Shown: in pieces, positions 1-5,202 of the stretch
Layout: every line of letters begins with the position of its first letter
How positions within the stretch are numbered: the stretch's first letter is position 1
Assembly (NCBI GenBank): GCA_035505915.1
Contig: DATJQI010000012.1
Location: 1-7,563, forward strand
DNA length: 7,563 nt
Direction of reading: 5' to 3'
From: 40CM-2-70-7 sp035505915
GTDB lineage: Bacteria > Gemmatimonadota > Gemmatimonadetes > Gemmatimonadales > GWC2-71-9
The notes under the pieces: generated by a model
What the model saw: only the letters and a program-made list of their open reading frames with translations
Databases searched by the model: none
What the model was told of the DNA's origin: nothing
Position numbers and translations under genes: made by a program

Positions 1-782
1 GTGGTGGCGCGGAAGTGCTTGAGCGCGTAGTTCAGCCCGGTGTGCCCCACCAGCATCGGGCCCGCCGCGAGCGCGGCGAAGACGGCCCAGTCGCTCCGGG
101 GATATCCCGTGAGCGGCACCCGGCTCCCCACCGCCAGTCCCGCCAGCACCGCCGCCGCCACCGTGTAGACCACCGTCGCGTAGCTCCACACACCCACCGA
201 GGCGCGGACCCGGCGGCCGATCACATAATAGCAGGCGGCCGCGAGCGCGCCCACGAGCGCCAGGGCATCGCCGCCGAGCGCGCCCACCGTGCCGCTCGCG
301 TCCGCCACGCCGATCAAGACCGCACCGGCCACCGCGACCAGGATCCCCCACCGCTCGCGCCGGGCCGGATGCTCGCCGAGCCAGACGGCGGCGATCCCCC
401 ACGCGAAGACCGGCTTGAGGGAGACCAGCACGACGGAGCTCGCGACGGACGTGTACTGGAGCGAGGCGATCCAGGTCCAGAAATGAATCGCCAGGGCGAG
501 GCCGGAGAGGGCCATCAGCCCAACGGGAAGGGAGTCCCTCGCGCTCCGATCAACCCCGGGGCGTGGCCCCGGATCAACCCCGGGGCGTGGCCCCCGATCA
601 ACCCCGGGGCGTGGCCCCGGGGATAACTGACCCTCGCGCAAGGCGCCGACTCCCGTGACTGGCAGGACCAGCACGAGGCGCCAGAAGGCGATGGCGAGAG
701 CCGGCGCGGTGGCGAGCCGGATGACCGGCCCCGCGTAGGTGGTCGCGAGGACCGCGACGATCAGGACGAATAGAGGAGACAT
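1..782 (-). CDS. EamA/DMT-family inner-membrane transporter, partial (C-terminus beyond left edge)
   Basis: My reverse-strand translation from ATG 782-780 stays open for 260 codons to the left edge, so the end of the gene is missing. The protein is strongly hydrophobic with about eight visible membrane segments: roughly residues 4-24, 28-47, 86-107 and 111-135, then four more. The segment with WTWIASLQYTSVASS and VVLVSLKPVFAW, followed by WLGE, is the hallmark end of the first EamA repeat of drug/metabolite transporters. A second repeat follows (AACYYVIGRRVR, later GHTGLNYALKHF). Family members are usually about 280-300 residues with ten segments and export metabolites or amino acids; the substrate here cannot be told. 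Residues 55-79, in the loop between segments 2 and 3, are a PGPRPGVD-type triple repeat encoded by a DNA palindrome array and are not typical of the family. No Shine-Dalgarno is visible. The gene is divergent from the Wzi-like gene. The family call is firm; expression of an intact protein is likely but unproven. Confidence 0.88.
   Translation of the reverse strand, partial: MSPLFVLIVAVLATTYAGPVIRLATAPALAIAFWRLVLVLPVTGVGALREGQLSPGPRPGVDRGPRPGVDPGPRPGVDRSARDSLPVGLMALSGLALAIHFWTWIASLQYTSVASSVVLVSLKPVFAWGIAAVWLGEHPARRERWGILVAVAGAVLIGVADASGTVGALGGDALALVGALAAACYYVIGRRVRASVGVWSYATVVYTVAAAVLAGLAVGSRVPLTGYPRSDWAVFAALAAGPMLVGHTGLNYALKHFRAT
548..622. repeat. Three tandem 24-bp units inside the transporter gene
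   Basis: Three units begin with GATCAACCCC at 548, 572 and 596. Each is 24 bp and they differ only at the last base or two. The third completes a perfect palindrome, CCCCGGGGC at 602-610, loop GTG, and GCCCCGGGG at 614-622. Because 24 is a multiple of three, the array stays in frame and encodes GPRPGVD three times in the minus-strand transporter. The repeat is directly visible; its origin by insertion and slippage is inference. Confidence 0.9.
602..631. repeat. Palindromic element, copy A (within coding sequence)
   Basis: A 9-bp perfect stem with a 3-nt loop is followed by the flank ATAACTGAC. The 30-bp stretch matches copy B at 800-829 at 26 of 30 positions by my alignment. The differences are confined to the loop and two flank bases. 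The conserved right flank ACTGAC argues that these are two copies of one element and not two chance G+C-rich palindromes. Confidence 0.75.
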
Positions 783-847
783 GGCGCGGGGAAGGATAAC
801 CCCGGGGCGATGCCCCGGGGACGACTGACGGCTAGATTCCCGACGCG
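783..847. other. Divergent intergenic region between transporter and Wzi-like gene
   Basis: This 65-bp spacer separates two outward-facing start codons (782 minus, 848 plus), so promoters for both genes should lie here or overlap the genes. It is dominated by the palindrome at 800-820. The only A/T-containing hexamer near the plus-strand start is TAGATT at 833-838, about 10 nt before the ATG. If it is a -10 box the transcript would be leaderless or nearly so. I see no convincing -35 box and no Shine-Dalgarno on either side. Confidence 0.45.
800..829. repeat. Palindromic element, copy B (divergent promoter region)
   Basis: CCCCGGGGC (800-808), loop GAT (809-811) and GCCCCGGGG (812-820) form a perfect 9-bp hairpin, followed by ACGACTGAC. 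It is the same element as copy A at 602-631. Its left end lies 18 nt upstream of the transporter start, so it could affect initiation of either divergent gene. Confidence 0.75.
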
Positions 848-2350
848 ATGCGACGCCTCCGATTCCTGGTCACCCTTGGCCTCCTGGCCCCCGGGCCCCT
901 CTCGTCCCAGTCCGCCTCGCCGTACCTGCCGATTTCCCACTGGGCCACGCCGTACATCGAGCACCTGATCGACAAGGGCGTCGTCGTCGACCCCACGCCC
1001 CTCACCCGGCCCTGGCGCGAAGCCGCGATCCTCGCGGCCCTGAAGGAAGCGGACACCACCGCGCTGACCTCCGCCGAGCGGCGCCAGGTGGACCGAATCG
1101 TGCGCGCGCTGGACGAGCGGGAGCAGGGGCCCCGGGCCCGGCTCGCTCTCGACCTCGGCGTCGCGGCGGCGAACTTCTCGCGGCGTGATCCCCTGCGCGC
1201 GGACTCGACCGGCCACGGCACCGTGAACGGCGGCGCCGATCTCGATTTCCGGTTCGGTCCCATCGTGGCCGTGACGCACCCCGAGCTCGACACCCGGCTC
1301 AAATACGACCCCGACTGGTACGGCCGGAAGAATCGCGTCATCGCGGGCCGCACCGACGAAGCGTACGTCTCGGCACAGTGGCGCTACGGGGAAGTCTTCT
1401 TCGGCTCACTCGACCGGAACTGGGGACCGAGCGCGGTTCAGGGTCTCCTGCTCTCCGACAATCCCTACAGCCTCCCCCACCTCGGCGTGACGCTCGGCAC
1501 GAGCGGCCTCCAGCTCCAGGCCTGGCTCACCCAGCTGAACGACCTCACCGATTCGACCGGCGCCACCGTGCACCGGTACATGGTCCAGCACCGGCTCTGG
1601 GTGAAGATTCCGGCGGGCTGGACCGTCGCGCTCTGGGAGGGCTCGGTGACCGCCGGACCCGGACGCACGCTCGAGCCCTGGTTCGCGAACCTGATGGACC
1701 TGGGCTATCTCGAGCAGGTGAACACCAACACGAACGTGAACAGTTTCCTGGGACTCGATTTCCAGCGCCGCGGCCACACCACGGTCTACGGCCAGCTGAT
1801 GCTGGACGACATCCAGATCGACCACGCCACCGCGGCCGACAAGAAGCCCTCGAGCTACGGCCTCACTCTTGGCGCCCAGGGCCAGGCCGGCGCCGCGTCG
1901 TGGACCGCGTTCTACACGCGCGTGGCGAACCTCACGTACCGCAACGAAAACAACACCATGGTGCCGCTCTGGTTCGGCCTCGGCACCGGCCGCAACTACG
2001 ACGACTACGACCAGCTCACCCTCAAGGCGGGCCTGCTCACCGCCGCCGGCCCGGGGGTGATGCTCGAGCCCGAGATCACCCTGCTCCGCCAGGGCCAGGG
2101 CGACCCGCGGCTCCCCCACCCCCCGGTCTCGGCATATCCGACGACCGCGGGCATCTTTCAGGGCGTCGTGCAGCGCACCCTGCGGTTCGCCCTGGGCGCG
2201 CGGGCCGACGGCCCCCGCTGGGGGATCACCGGCAACGCCGGGATTCACCTGGTCCACAACGTGGAGAACATGTCCGGCGTGAACGGCACGCGGTTCGTGG
2301 GACAGATCGCGGTGACGTGGCGATTCGGGGGGGAGACGGAGATCCCGTGA
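848..2350 (+). CDS. Capsule assembly Wzi family outer-membrane protein
   Basis: This is a 500-residue protein. It begins with a signal peptide (basic MRRLR, hydrophobic core to about residue 14, likely cleavage near residues 20-23, SSQSA). The mature start, with HWATPYIEHLIDKGVV (31-46) followed by PLTRPW (51-56), matches the helical N-terminal motif of the Wzi family, in which a short helical bundle precedes an outer-membrane beta-barrel. WGPS (192-195) and LLLSDNPYS (200-208) correspond to the conserved WGP and LLSNN region. The rest is alternating aromatic/polar sequence typical of a barrel, ending near VTWRFGG. E. coli Wzi is 479 residues, so the length fits. In that family the protein anchors or organises capsular polysaccharide on the cell surface; that role here is inferred from family and from the nearby export and glycosyltransferase genes. 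The ATG at 848 is chosen because it gives a complete signal peptide. No Shine-Dalgarno is seen. Family assignment is by motif reading only. Confidence 0.85.
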   Translation: MRRLRFLVTLGLLAPGPLSSQSASPYLPISHWATPYIEHLIDKGVVVDPTPLTRPWREAAILAALKEADTTALTSAERRQVDRIVRALDEREQGPRARLALDLGVAAANFSRRDPLRADSTGHGTVNGGADLDFRFGPIVAVTHPELDTRLKYDPDWYGRKNRVIAGRTDEAYVSAQWRYGEVFFGSLDRNWGPSAVQGLLLSDNPYSLPHLGVTLGTSGLQLQAWLTQLNDLTDSTGATVHRYMVQHRLWVKIPAGWTVALWEGSVTAGPGRTLEPWFANLMDLGYLEQVNTNTNVNSFLGLDFQRRGHTTVYGQLMLDDIQIDHATAADKKPSSYGLTLGAQGQAGAASWTAFYTRVANLTYRNENNTMVPLWFGLGTGRNYDDYDQLTLKAGLLTAAGPGVMLEPEITLLRQGQGDPRLPHPPVSAYPTTAGIFQGVVQRTLRFALGARADGPRWGITGNAGIHLVHNVENMSGVNGTRFVGQIAVTWRFGGETEIP

Positions 2351-2372
2351 GCGCGCACCCCGCTCGTCCGTT

Positions 2373-2449
2373 CACACGCTCAAGCGTGTGCTCGGCTATG
2401 CGCTGCGCTTCAAGCGCAGTGCCAGGCCGAGCCCAGGCTTCAGCCTGGG
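2373..2449. repeat. Block of three hairpins with TCA-containing loops
   Basis: Three successive perfect 7-bp hairpins occur. CACACGC/GCGTGTG at 2373-2390 has loop TCAA. CTGCGCT/AGCGCAG at 2403-2419 has loop TCA. CCCAGGC/GCCTGGG at 2432-2449 has loop TTCA. An outer stem, CTCGGC at 2391-2396 with GCCGAG at 2426-2431, can enclose the middle hairpin. There is no T-run, so it is not a classic terminator. It fills the spacer between the Wzi-like gene and the heptose kinase and resembles REP-type arrays in layout. It may stall transcription or protect mRNA ends. Confidence 0.7.
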
Positions 2450-2480
2450 AACCCGCATGACCGCCCCGAGACCGTCCGGC

Positions 2481-2485
2481 GGGGA
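2481..2485 (+). promoter_or_regulatory. Likely Shine-Dalgarno deciding the HldE-kinase start
   Basis: GGGGA lies 7 nt before the ATG at 2493. It supports that start over the upstream GTG (2388, inside a hairpin) and ATG (2457, next to the third hairpin). It is the only purine-rich ribosome-binding-like sequence I see in front of a gene in this window. Confidence 0.45.
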
Positions 2486-2492
2486 ATCGCGG

Positions 2493-3506
2493 ATGACGCG
2501 CGACCGCCTCGAGTCGCTGCTGCTCCGGATGGCCCAGCGGCGGATCGTCGTCGTGGGCGATGCGATTCTCGACATCTACCTCGCCGGAGACGCCGAGCGG
2601 ATTTCGCCTGAGGCGCCGGTCCCGGTGGTGACGGTCGAGCGGCGGCGCCACGCGCTCGGCGGCGCCGCCAACGTCGCGGCGAACGTCGCGACGATCGGCG
2701 CCGAGGGACGGCTGGTGGCCGTGGTCGGCGACGACCAGCGGGGCGACTCGCTCCGGACCGAGCTGGCCGCCCAGCGGCTGTCCGATCAATACCTGGTGGT
2801 GGCGCCCGCGCGGCCGACGACCTCGAAGACCCGCGTGATGGCGCGGGGCCAGCAGTTGGTGCGGATCGACGAGGAAGTGGACGACCCCATCTCGCAGAAG
2901 ACGATGGAGCAGGTGTTCGCGAAGATCGAGAACGCGATGGCCGACGCGGACGCCCTGCTCATCGAGGACTACAACAAGGGCGCCCTGACTCCCCAGGTCA
3001 TCGACCGGGCGATGAACCTCGCGCGGAAGCGCGGCGTGCCGGTGGTGGTGGACCCCAAGTACAAGAATTTTTTCGGGTACAAGGGCGCCACGGTGTTCAA
3101 GCCCAACCGGCGGGAGCTCGAGCAGGCGATGGGCGCCTCACTCGACCTCGATCACCCGGACGCGCTCCCCGAGACCCTCGCCCGCCTGGGCGTCGACAAT
3201 TTGCTCCTGACCCTCGGCGCCGCGGGGATGGTGCTCGTGACCAAGGACCAGGCCATCACCCGGGTCCCCGCCATGGCGCGCGAGGTCTACGACGTGTCGG
3301 GAGCCGGCGACACCGTGACGGCCTGGGTGGGCACGGCGCTCGCCGCGGGCGCGTCGGTCCGCGAGGCGGCCCAGGTGGCGACCTACGCGGCGGCGATCGA
3401 GGTCGGCAAGGCGGGGGTGGCCACCGTCACCCCGGCGGAGGTGCTGGGGGCGCACGAGGCGGTGTTCGATCAGGTCGGGAAGCTGAGGAGGGGCGGACTG
3501 CTCTAA
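2493..3506 (+). CDS. hldA: D-glycero-beta-D-manno-heptose-7-phosphate kinase (HldE domain I only)
   Basis: This 337-residue ribokinase (PfkB) family protein should phosphorylate D-glycero-D-manno-heptose 7-phosphate at C1 in ADP-heptose synthesis for lipopolysaccharide or S-layer/capsule glycans (cytosol). It follows the E. coli HldE kinase domain closely: VVVGDAILDIY (19-29), RISPEAPVPVV (36-46), GGAAN (56-60), the ARGQQLVRID sugar-side strand, VVDPK, KPNRRE, and the nucleotide/anion-hole motif SGAGDT with the catalytic Asp at 273. The cytidylyl-/adenylyltransferase second domain of fused HldE is absent, and the stop comes about where domain I ends. A separate HldC-type enzyme must therefore be encoded elsewhere. 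The 2493 start is preferred because the upstream frame is the hairpin block and gives non-homologous residues. The stop codon is itself the start of the next inverted repeat. Confidence is high for the family and slightly lower for the exact sugar. Confidence 0.9.
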   Translation: MTRDRLESLLLRMAQRRIVVVGDAILDIYLAGDAERISPEAPVPVVTVERRRHALGGAANVAANVATIGAEGRLVAVVGDDQRGDSLRTELAAQRLSDQYLVVAPARPTTSKTRVMARGQQLVRIDEEVDDPISQKTMEQVFAKIENAMADADALLIEDYNKGALTPQVIDRAMNLARKRGVPVVVDPKYKNFFGYKGATVFKPNRRELEQAMGASLDLDHPDALPETLARLGVDNLLLTLGAAGMVLVTKDQAITRVPAMAREVYDVSGAGDTVTAWVGTALAAGASVREAAQVATYAAAIEVGKAGVATVTPAEVLGAHEAVFDQVGKLRRGGLL

Positions 3507-3576
3507 CGCGGAAGTCGGAGCGCGGAACGCGGAACCGACGGATGGGTCCGACTTCCGCGTTCCACCTTCCGCGTTC
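3505..3576. repeat. Heptad-phased inverted repeat, element 1 (GAANNCG type)
   Basis: Bases 3505-3519 (AACGCGGAAGTCGGA) are perfectly complementary to 3547-3561, and the left arm includes the last two bases of the hldA stop codon. Both arms continue with a 7-nt period. Left units start at 3511, 3518, 3525 and 3532 (GAAGTCG, GAGCGCG and similar). Right units on the opposite strand occupy 3549-3576. The core is GACGGATGGG or similar. It could act as a bidirectional terminator, although the T-run after the right arm also looks like a promoter -10 region. Confidence 0.8.
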
Positions 3577-3583
3577 ATCGATA

Positions 3584-3589
3584 TATATT
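3584..3589 (+). promoter_or_regulatory. Candidate -10 box for the tRNA genes
   Basis: TATATT sits in the only A/T-rich run nearby (3577-3590) and lies 13 nt upstream of the first tRNA base, at a sensible distance for transcription starting near 3596. The corresponding -35 position would fall in the right arm of element 1, where no good hexamer is visible. Confidence 0.45.
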
Positions 3590-3602
3590 TTCCCCCTGCG
3601 TC

Positions 3603-3675
3603 GGGCCCTTAGCTCAGCGGTTAGAGCAGCGGACTCATAATCCGTCGGTCCCAGGTTCAAATCCTGGAGGGCCCA
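3603..3675 (+). tRNA. tRNA with anticodon CAT (Ile2, read after lysidine modification, or elongator Met)
   Basis: The full cloverleaf is present. The acceptor GGGCCCT pairs with AGGGCCC. The D arm is GCTC/GAGC, the anticodon stem GCGGA/TCCGT with loop CTCATAA, and the T arm CCAGG-TTCAAAT-CCTGG. Length is 73 nt with discriminator A and no encoded CCA. The acceptor and D-arm (GGGCCCTTAGCTCAGCGGTTAGAGCAG) resemble E. coli ileX tRNA-Ile2 more than E. coli metT from memory. Ile2 is therefore my preferred identity, but tRNA-Met cannot be excluded. It is not an initiator, because the first acceptor pair (G-C) is intact. Confidence 0.93.
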
Positions 3676-3681
3676 CGATGA

Positions 3682-3778
3682 TAGTTGTTAGGCGGTTAGT
3701 CGGTTAGGCGGTTAGGCGGGTAATGAGGCCCGGGACTGCGTGTTGTACTAACCGACTAACAACTAGCAACTAACCGTC
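3682..3778. repeat. Octad/heptad-phased inverted repeat between the tRNAs, element 2 (GCGGTTAG type)
   Basis: Left arm: TAGTTGTTAG (3682-3691), then 8-nt units at 3692, 3700, 3708 and 3716 (GCGGTTAG, TCGGTTAG, GCGGTTAG, GCGGGTAA). Right arm: CTAACCGA (3748-3755) followed by CTAACAACTA (3756-3765), the exact complements of the unit at 3700 and of 3682-3691 but lacking the intervening unit. Further 7-nt-spaced CTAGCAA and CTAACCG follow. The arms thus differ by whole units. The element fills almost all of the 114-bp spacer between the tRNAs. Confidence 0.8.
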
Positions 3779-3789
3779 TGCATCTCTCA

Positions 3790-3863
3790 GGGTGGTTAGC
3801 TCAGCTGGTTAGAGCGCCGGTCTCACATACCGGAGGTCACAGGTTCGAATCCTGTACCGCCCA
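3790..3863 (+). tRNA. tRNA-Val (CAC)
   Basis: This is a 74-nt cloverleaf. The acceptor GGGTGGT pairs with ACCGCCC (one T-G pair). The D arm is GCTC/GAGC, the anticodon stem CCGGT/ACCGG with loop CTCACAT giving anticodon CAC (codon GUG), and the T arm ACAGG-TTCGAAT-CCTGT. The discriminator is A and no CCA is encoded. It is probably co-transcribed with the upstream tRNA unless element 2 terminates transcription. Confidence 0.95.
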
Positions 3864-3885
3864 TTCTTCCAGGACGATCATCTTC

Positions 3886-3973
3886 GAACGCGGAGCGCGG
3901 AACGTGGAACGCGGAGCTAGCGCACCCGGGGCGTGCCTTCGGTTCCGCATTCCGACTTCCGCGTTCCGCGTTT
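3886..3973. repeat. Heptad-phased inverted repeat, element 3 (GAANNCG type)
   Basis: Five left units start at 3886, 3893, 3900, 3907 and 3914 (GAACGCG, GAGCGCG, GAACGTG, and so on). Five right units on the opposite strand occupy 3939-3973 (CGACTTC, CGCGTTC, CGCGTTT). The core (3921-3938) includes CCCGGGGCGTG, which also matches the palindrome in the transporter gene. It shares its unit type with element 1, so the two tRNA genes are bracketed by related elements. The right arm ends 4 nt before the next gene's ATG and occupies the place where a ribosome-binding site would be. Confidence 0.8.
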
Positions 3974-3977
3974 GACC

Positions 3978-5090
3978 ATGCACCGCGTCCTCCTCATCTC
4001 CCATCGCTACGTCGCCAAGGACAGCCGGGGCAAAGCCCGGGCCCTGGCCGCGCGCGGTCTCGAAGTCACGGTCGCCGTTCCCCAGCGCTGGCGCGAGCGG
4101 ATCCTCGGCCGCGTGGTCGAGACCAGCTGGGAGCGCCAGGGCGGCGTGGAAATCTTTCCGGTGCAGGCCACGAACCCGGGGGACGCCACGCGCTACCGGT
4201 TCGCGACCCGGGTGCTGGCCTCCCTGCTCCGGGACAAGCGCCCGGAGCTGATCCAGGTGGAAGAGGAGATCGGCACGGCGGCGGCCCGGCAGGTGGTGGC
4301 GGCGGCGGGCCGGGTGGGCATCCCCGTCGTCGTGGGCGTTCAGGACAACGTCCCAGCCCGGCGCACCGGCTCCGGGCCGTTCGCGGGGTGGCGCCGGCGC
4401 CGGCTCCTCCGCGCGGTGCGGGGCGTGGTGGCGGCGAGCGAAGGGGCCGCAGGCCTGGTGCGGGCGGAGAACGACGCCCTGCCCGTGGTGGTGATCCCCC
4501 ACGTCGGCGTGCCCGTGCCCCCCACGGCCGAGCACGCCGCGCACGAGGGGCTGGCGCTGGGATTCGTGGGACGACTGGTGCGTCGCAAGGGGCTCGATAC
4601 CTTGCTGGAGGCGCTGACCCGTCACCGCGAGCTGCACTGGAGCCTGACCGTGGTGGGAGACGGGCCGGAGCGCGTGGCGCTCGAGTCGCTGGCCAGCGCG
4701 CGGCGCCTCGCCGCGCGGGTGCGGTGGGCGGGGGCGCTGGCGCCGGCGGAGCTGGCCCGGACCTGGCCGACCCTGGACGTATTGATTCAGCCCTCGCGCT
4801 CCTCGGCGGAGTGGGCCGAGCCGACGGGGCATACGCTGGCGGAGGCGATGGCGCACGAGATCGCGGTGATCGGCACGTCATCCGGTGCGACGGCCGAAGT
4901 GATCGGAGATGCTGGGCTCGTGGTGCCGCCCGACGATCCGGACCAGCTGGCGCAGGCGATCGGCGTGTTCGCGGACCCGGATCACCGGCGGTCGTACGCC
5001 GAGGCGGCGCGGGCGAGAGCGCTGGCGGCGTTCAGTGATGAGGCGGTGGCGGAGCGGAATCTTCAGTTCTGGGGAGAGATTCTGAAGTGA
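3978..5090 (+). CDS. GT4-type glycosyltransferase (GT-B fold)
   Basis: This is a 370-residue retaining glycosyltransferase. The N-terminal Rossmann half starts with MHRVLLISHRYVAKDSRGKA, including the short glycine-containing loop after strand 1. The C-terminal donor-binding half has GFVGRLVRRKG (195-205; R and K contact donor phosphates in the family), then VVGDGPE. It also has the E-X7-E motif E281...E289 within EPTGHTLAEAMA, followed by the typical GATAEVIGDAGLVVPPDDPDQLA. No membrane segment is seen, so it probably acts on the cytosolic face of the inner membrane, adding a sugar from a nucleotide donor to a lipid-linked glycan; donor and acceptor are unknown. The upstream in-frame GTG at 3933 would place the repeat arm in the protein, so ATG 3978 is chosen, where homology begins. 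There is no Shine-Dalgarno. The next gene is another GT4 protein in the same direction, 112 bp on. Confidence 0.88.
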   Translation: MHRVLLISHRYVAKDSRGKARALAARGLEVTVAVPQRWRERILGRVVETSWERQGGVEIFPVQATNPGDATRYRFATRVLASLLRDKRPELIQVEEEIGTAAARQVVAAAGRVGIPVVVGVQDNVPARRTGSGPFAGWRRRRLLRAVRGVVAASEGAAGLVRAENDALPVVVIPHVGVPVPPTAEHAAHEGLALGFVGRLVRRKGLDTLLEALTRHRELHWSLTVVGDGPERVALESLASARRLAARVRWAGALAPAELARTWPTLDVLIQPSRSSAEWAEPTGHTLAEAMAHEIAVIGTSSGATAEVIGDAGLVVPPDDPDQLAQAIGVFADPDHRRSYAEAARARALAAFSDEAVAERNLQFWGEILK

Positions 5091-5122
5091 GAGCGCAGAC
5101 ATCTGAAGGGAGAGCGCAGACA
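5081..5122. repeat. Two direct 21-bp repeats across the stop of the first glycosyltransferase
   Basis: Bases 5081-5101 and 5102-5122 are the same 21-mer with one mismatch (TCTGAAGTGAGAG versus TCTGAAGGGAGAG at the start). The first copy contains the last three codons including TGA. As 21 is three times seven, this is part of the heptad-phased left arm of element 4 and shows it growing out of the coding end. Confidence 0.8.
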
Positions 5123-5196
5123 GTAGACGGCAGTCTGATCGCATCAGCGGCGGCCTCCTGGCGCGAGGAGCGGACTGCTGTCAGCCATCTGCCGTC
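5096..5196. repeat. Heptad-phased inverted repeat, element 4 (NAGACNN type)
   Basis: Left units start at 5096, 5103, 5110, 5117, 5124 and 5131 (CAGACAT, CAGACAG, TAGACGG among them). Right units on the opposite strand are at 5176-5196 (TGCTGTC, AGCCATC, TGCCGTC). GACGGCAG at 5126-5133 pairs exactly with CTGCCGTC at 5189-5196, and GCAGTC at 5130-5135 with GACTGC at 5173-5178. The core holds a small hairpin, CCTCCT/AGGAG around 5154-5170. It occupies the whole spacer between the two glycosyltransferases and ends 6 nt before the second start. Confidence 0.7.
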
Positions 5197-5202
5197 CCCC
5201 CG

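Noticed and set aside
15..626. 203-codon plus-strand frame at the left end
   Set aside because: It is antisense to the transporter. It encodes INPGAWP repeats only because it passes through the palindrome array.
1378..2460. 360-codon plus-strand frame overlapping the Wzi-like gene
   Set aside because: It has Arg/Pro/His-rich shadow composition with no motif, and the Wzi-like frame has a signal peptide and family motifs.
2388..2492. Upstream starts (GTG 2388, ATG 2457) for the heptose kinase
   Set aside because: The extension translates the hairpin block and has no family similarity; 2493 has a Shine-Dalgarno-like GGGGA.
3505..3590. Standard Rho-independent terminator after hldA
   Set aside because: The stem is good but the loop is long and the following T-run comes after an AT-rich, promoter-like stretch. 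Termination is possible but not claimed.
3505..3973. CRISPR array
   Set aside because: Units are 7-8 nt, contiguous and inverted around a core. There are no 23-45 nt repeats with unique spacers and no cas genes.
3933..3977. Upstream GTG start for the first glycosyltransferase
   Set aside because: The added residues are encoded by the heptad arm, and homology to GT4 enzymes begins at ATG 3978.
3837..4856. 339-codon minus-strand open frame
   Set aside because: It begins in the tRNA-Val gene region, runs antisense to a GT4 gene and through repeat arms, and shows low-complexity Arg/Pro/His composition only.
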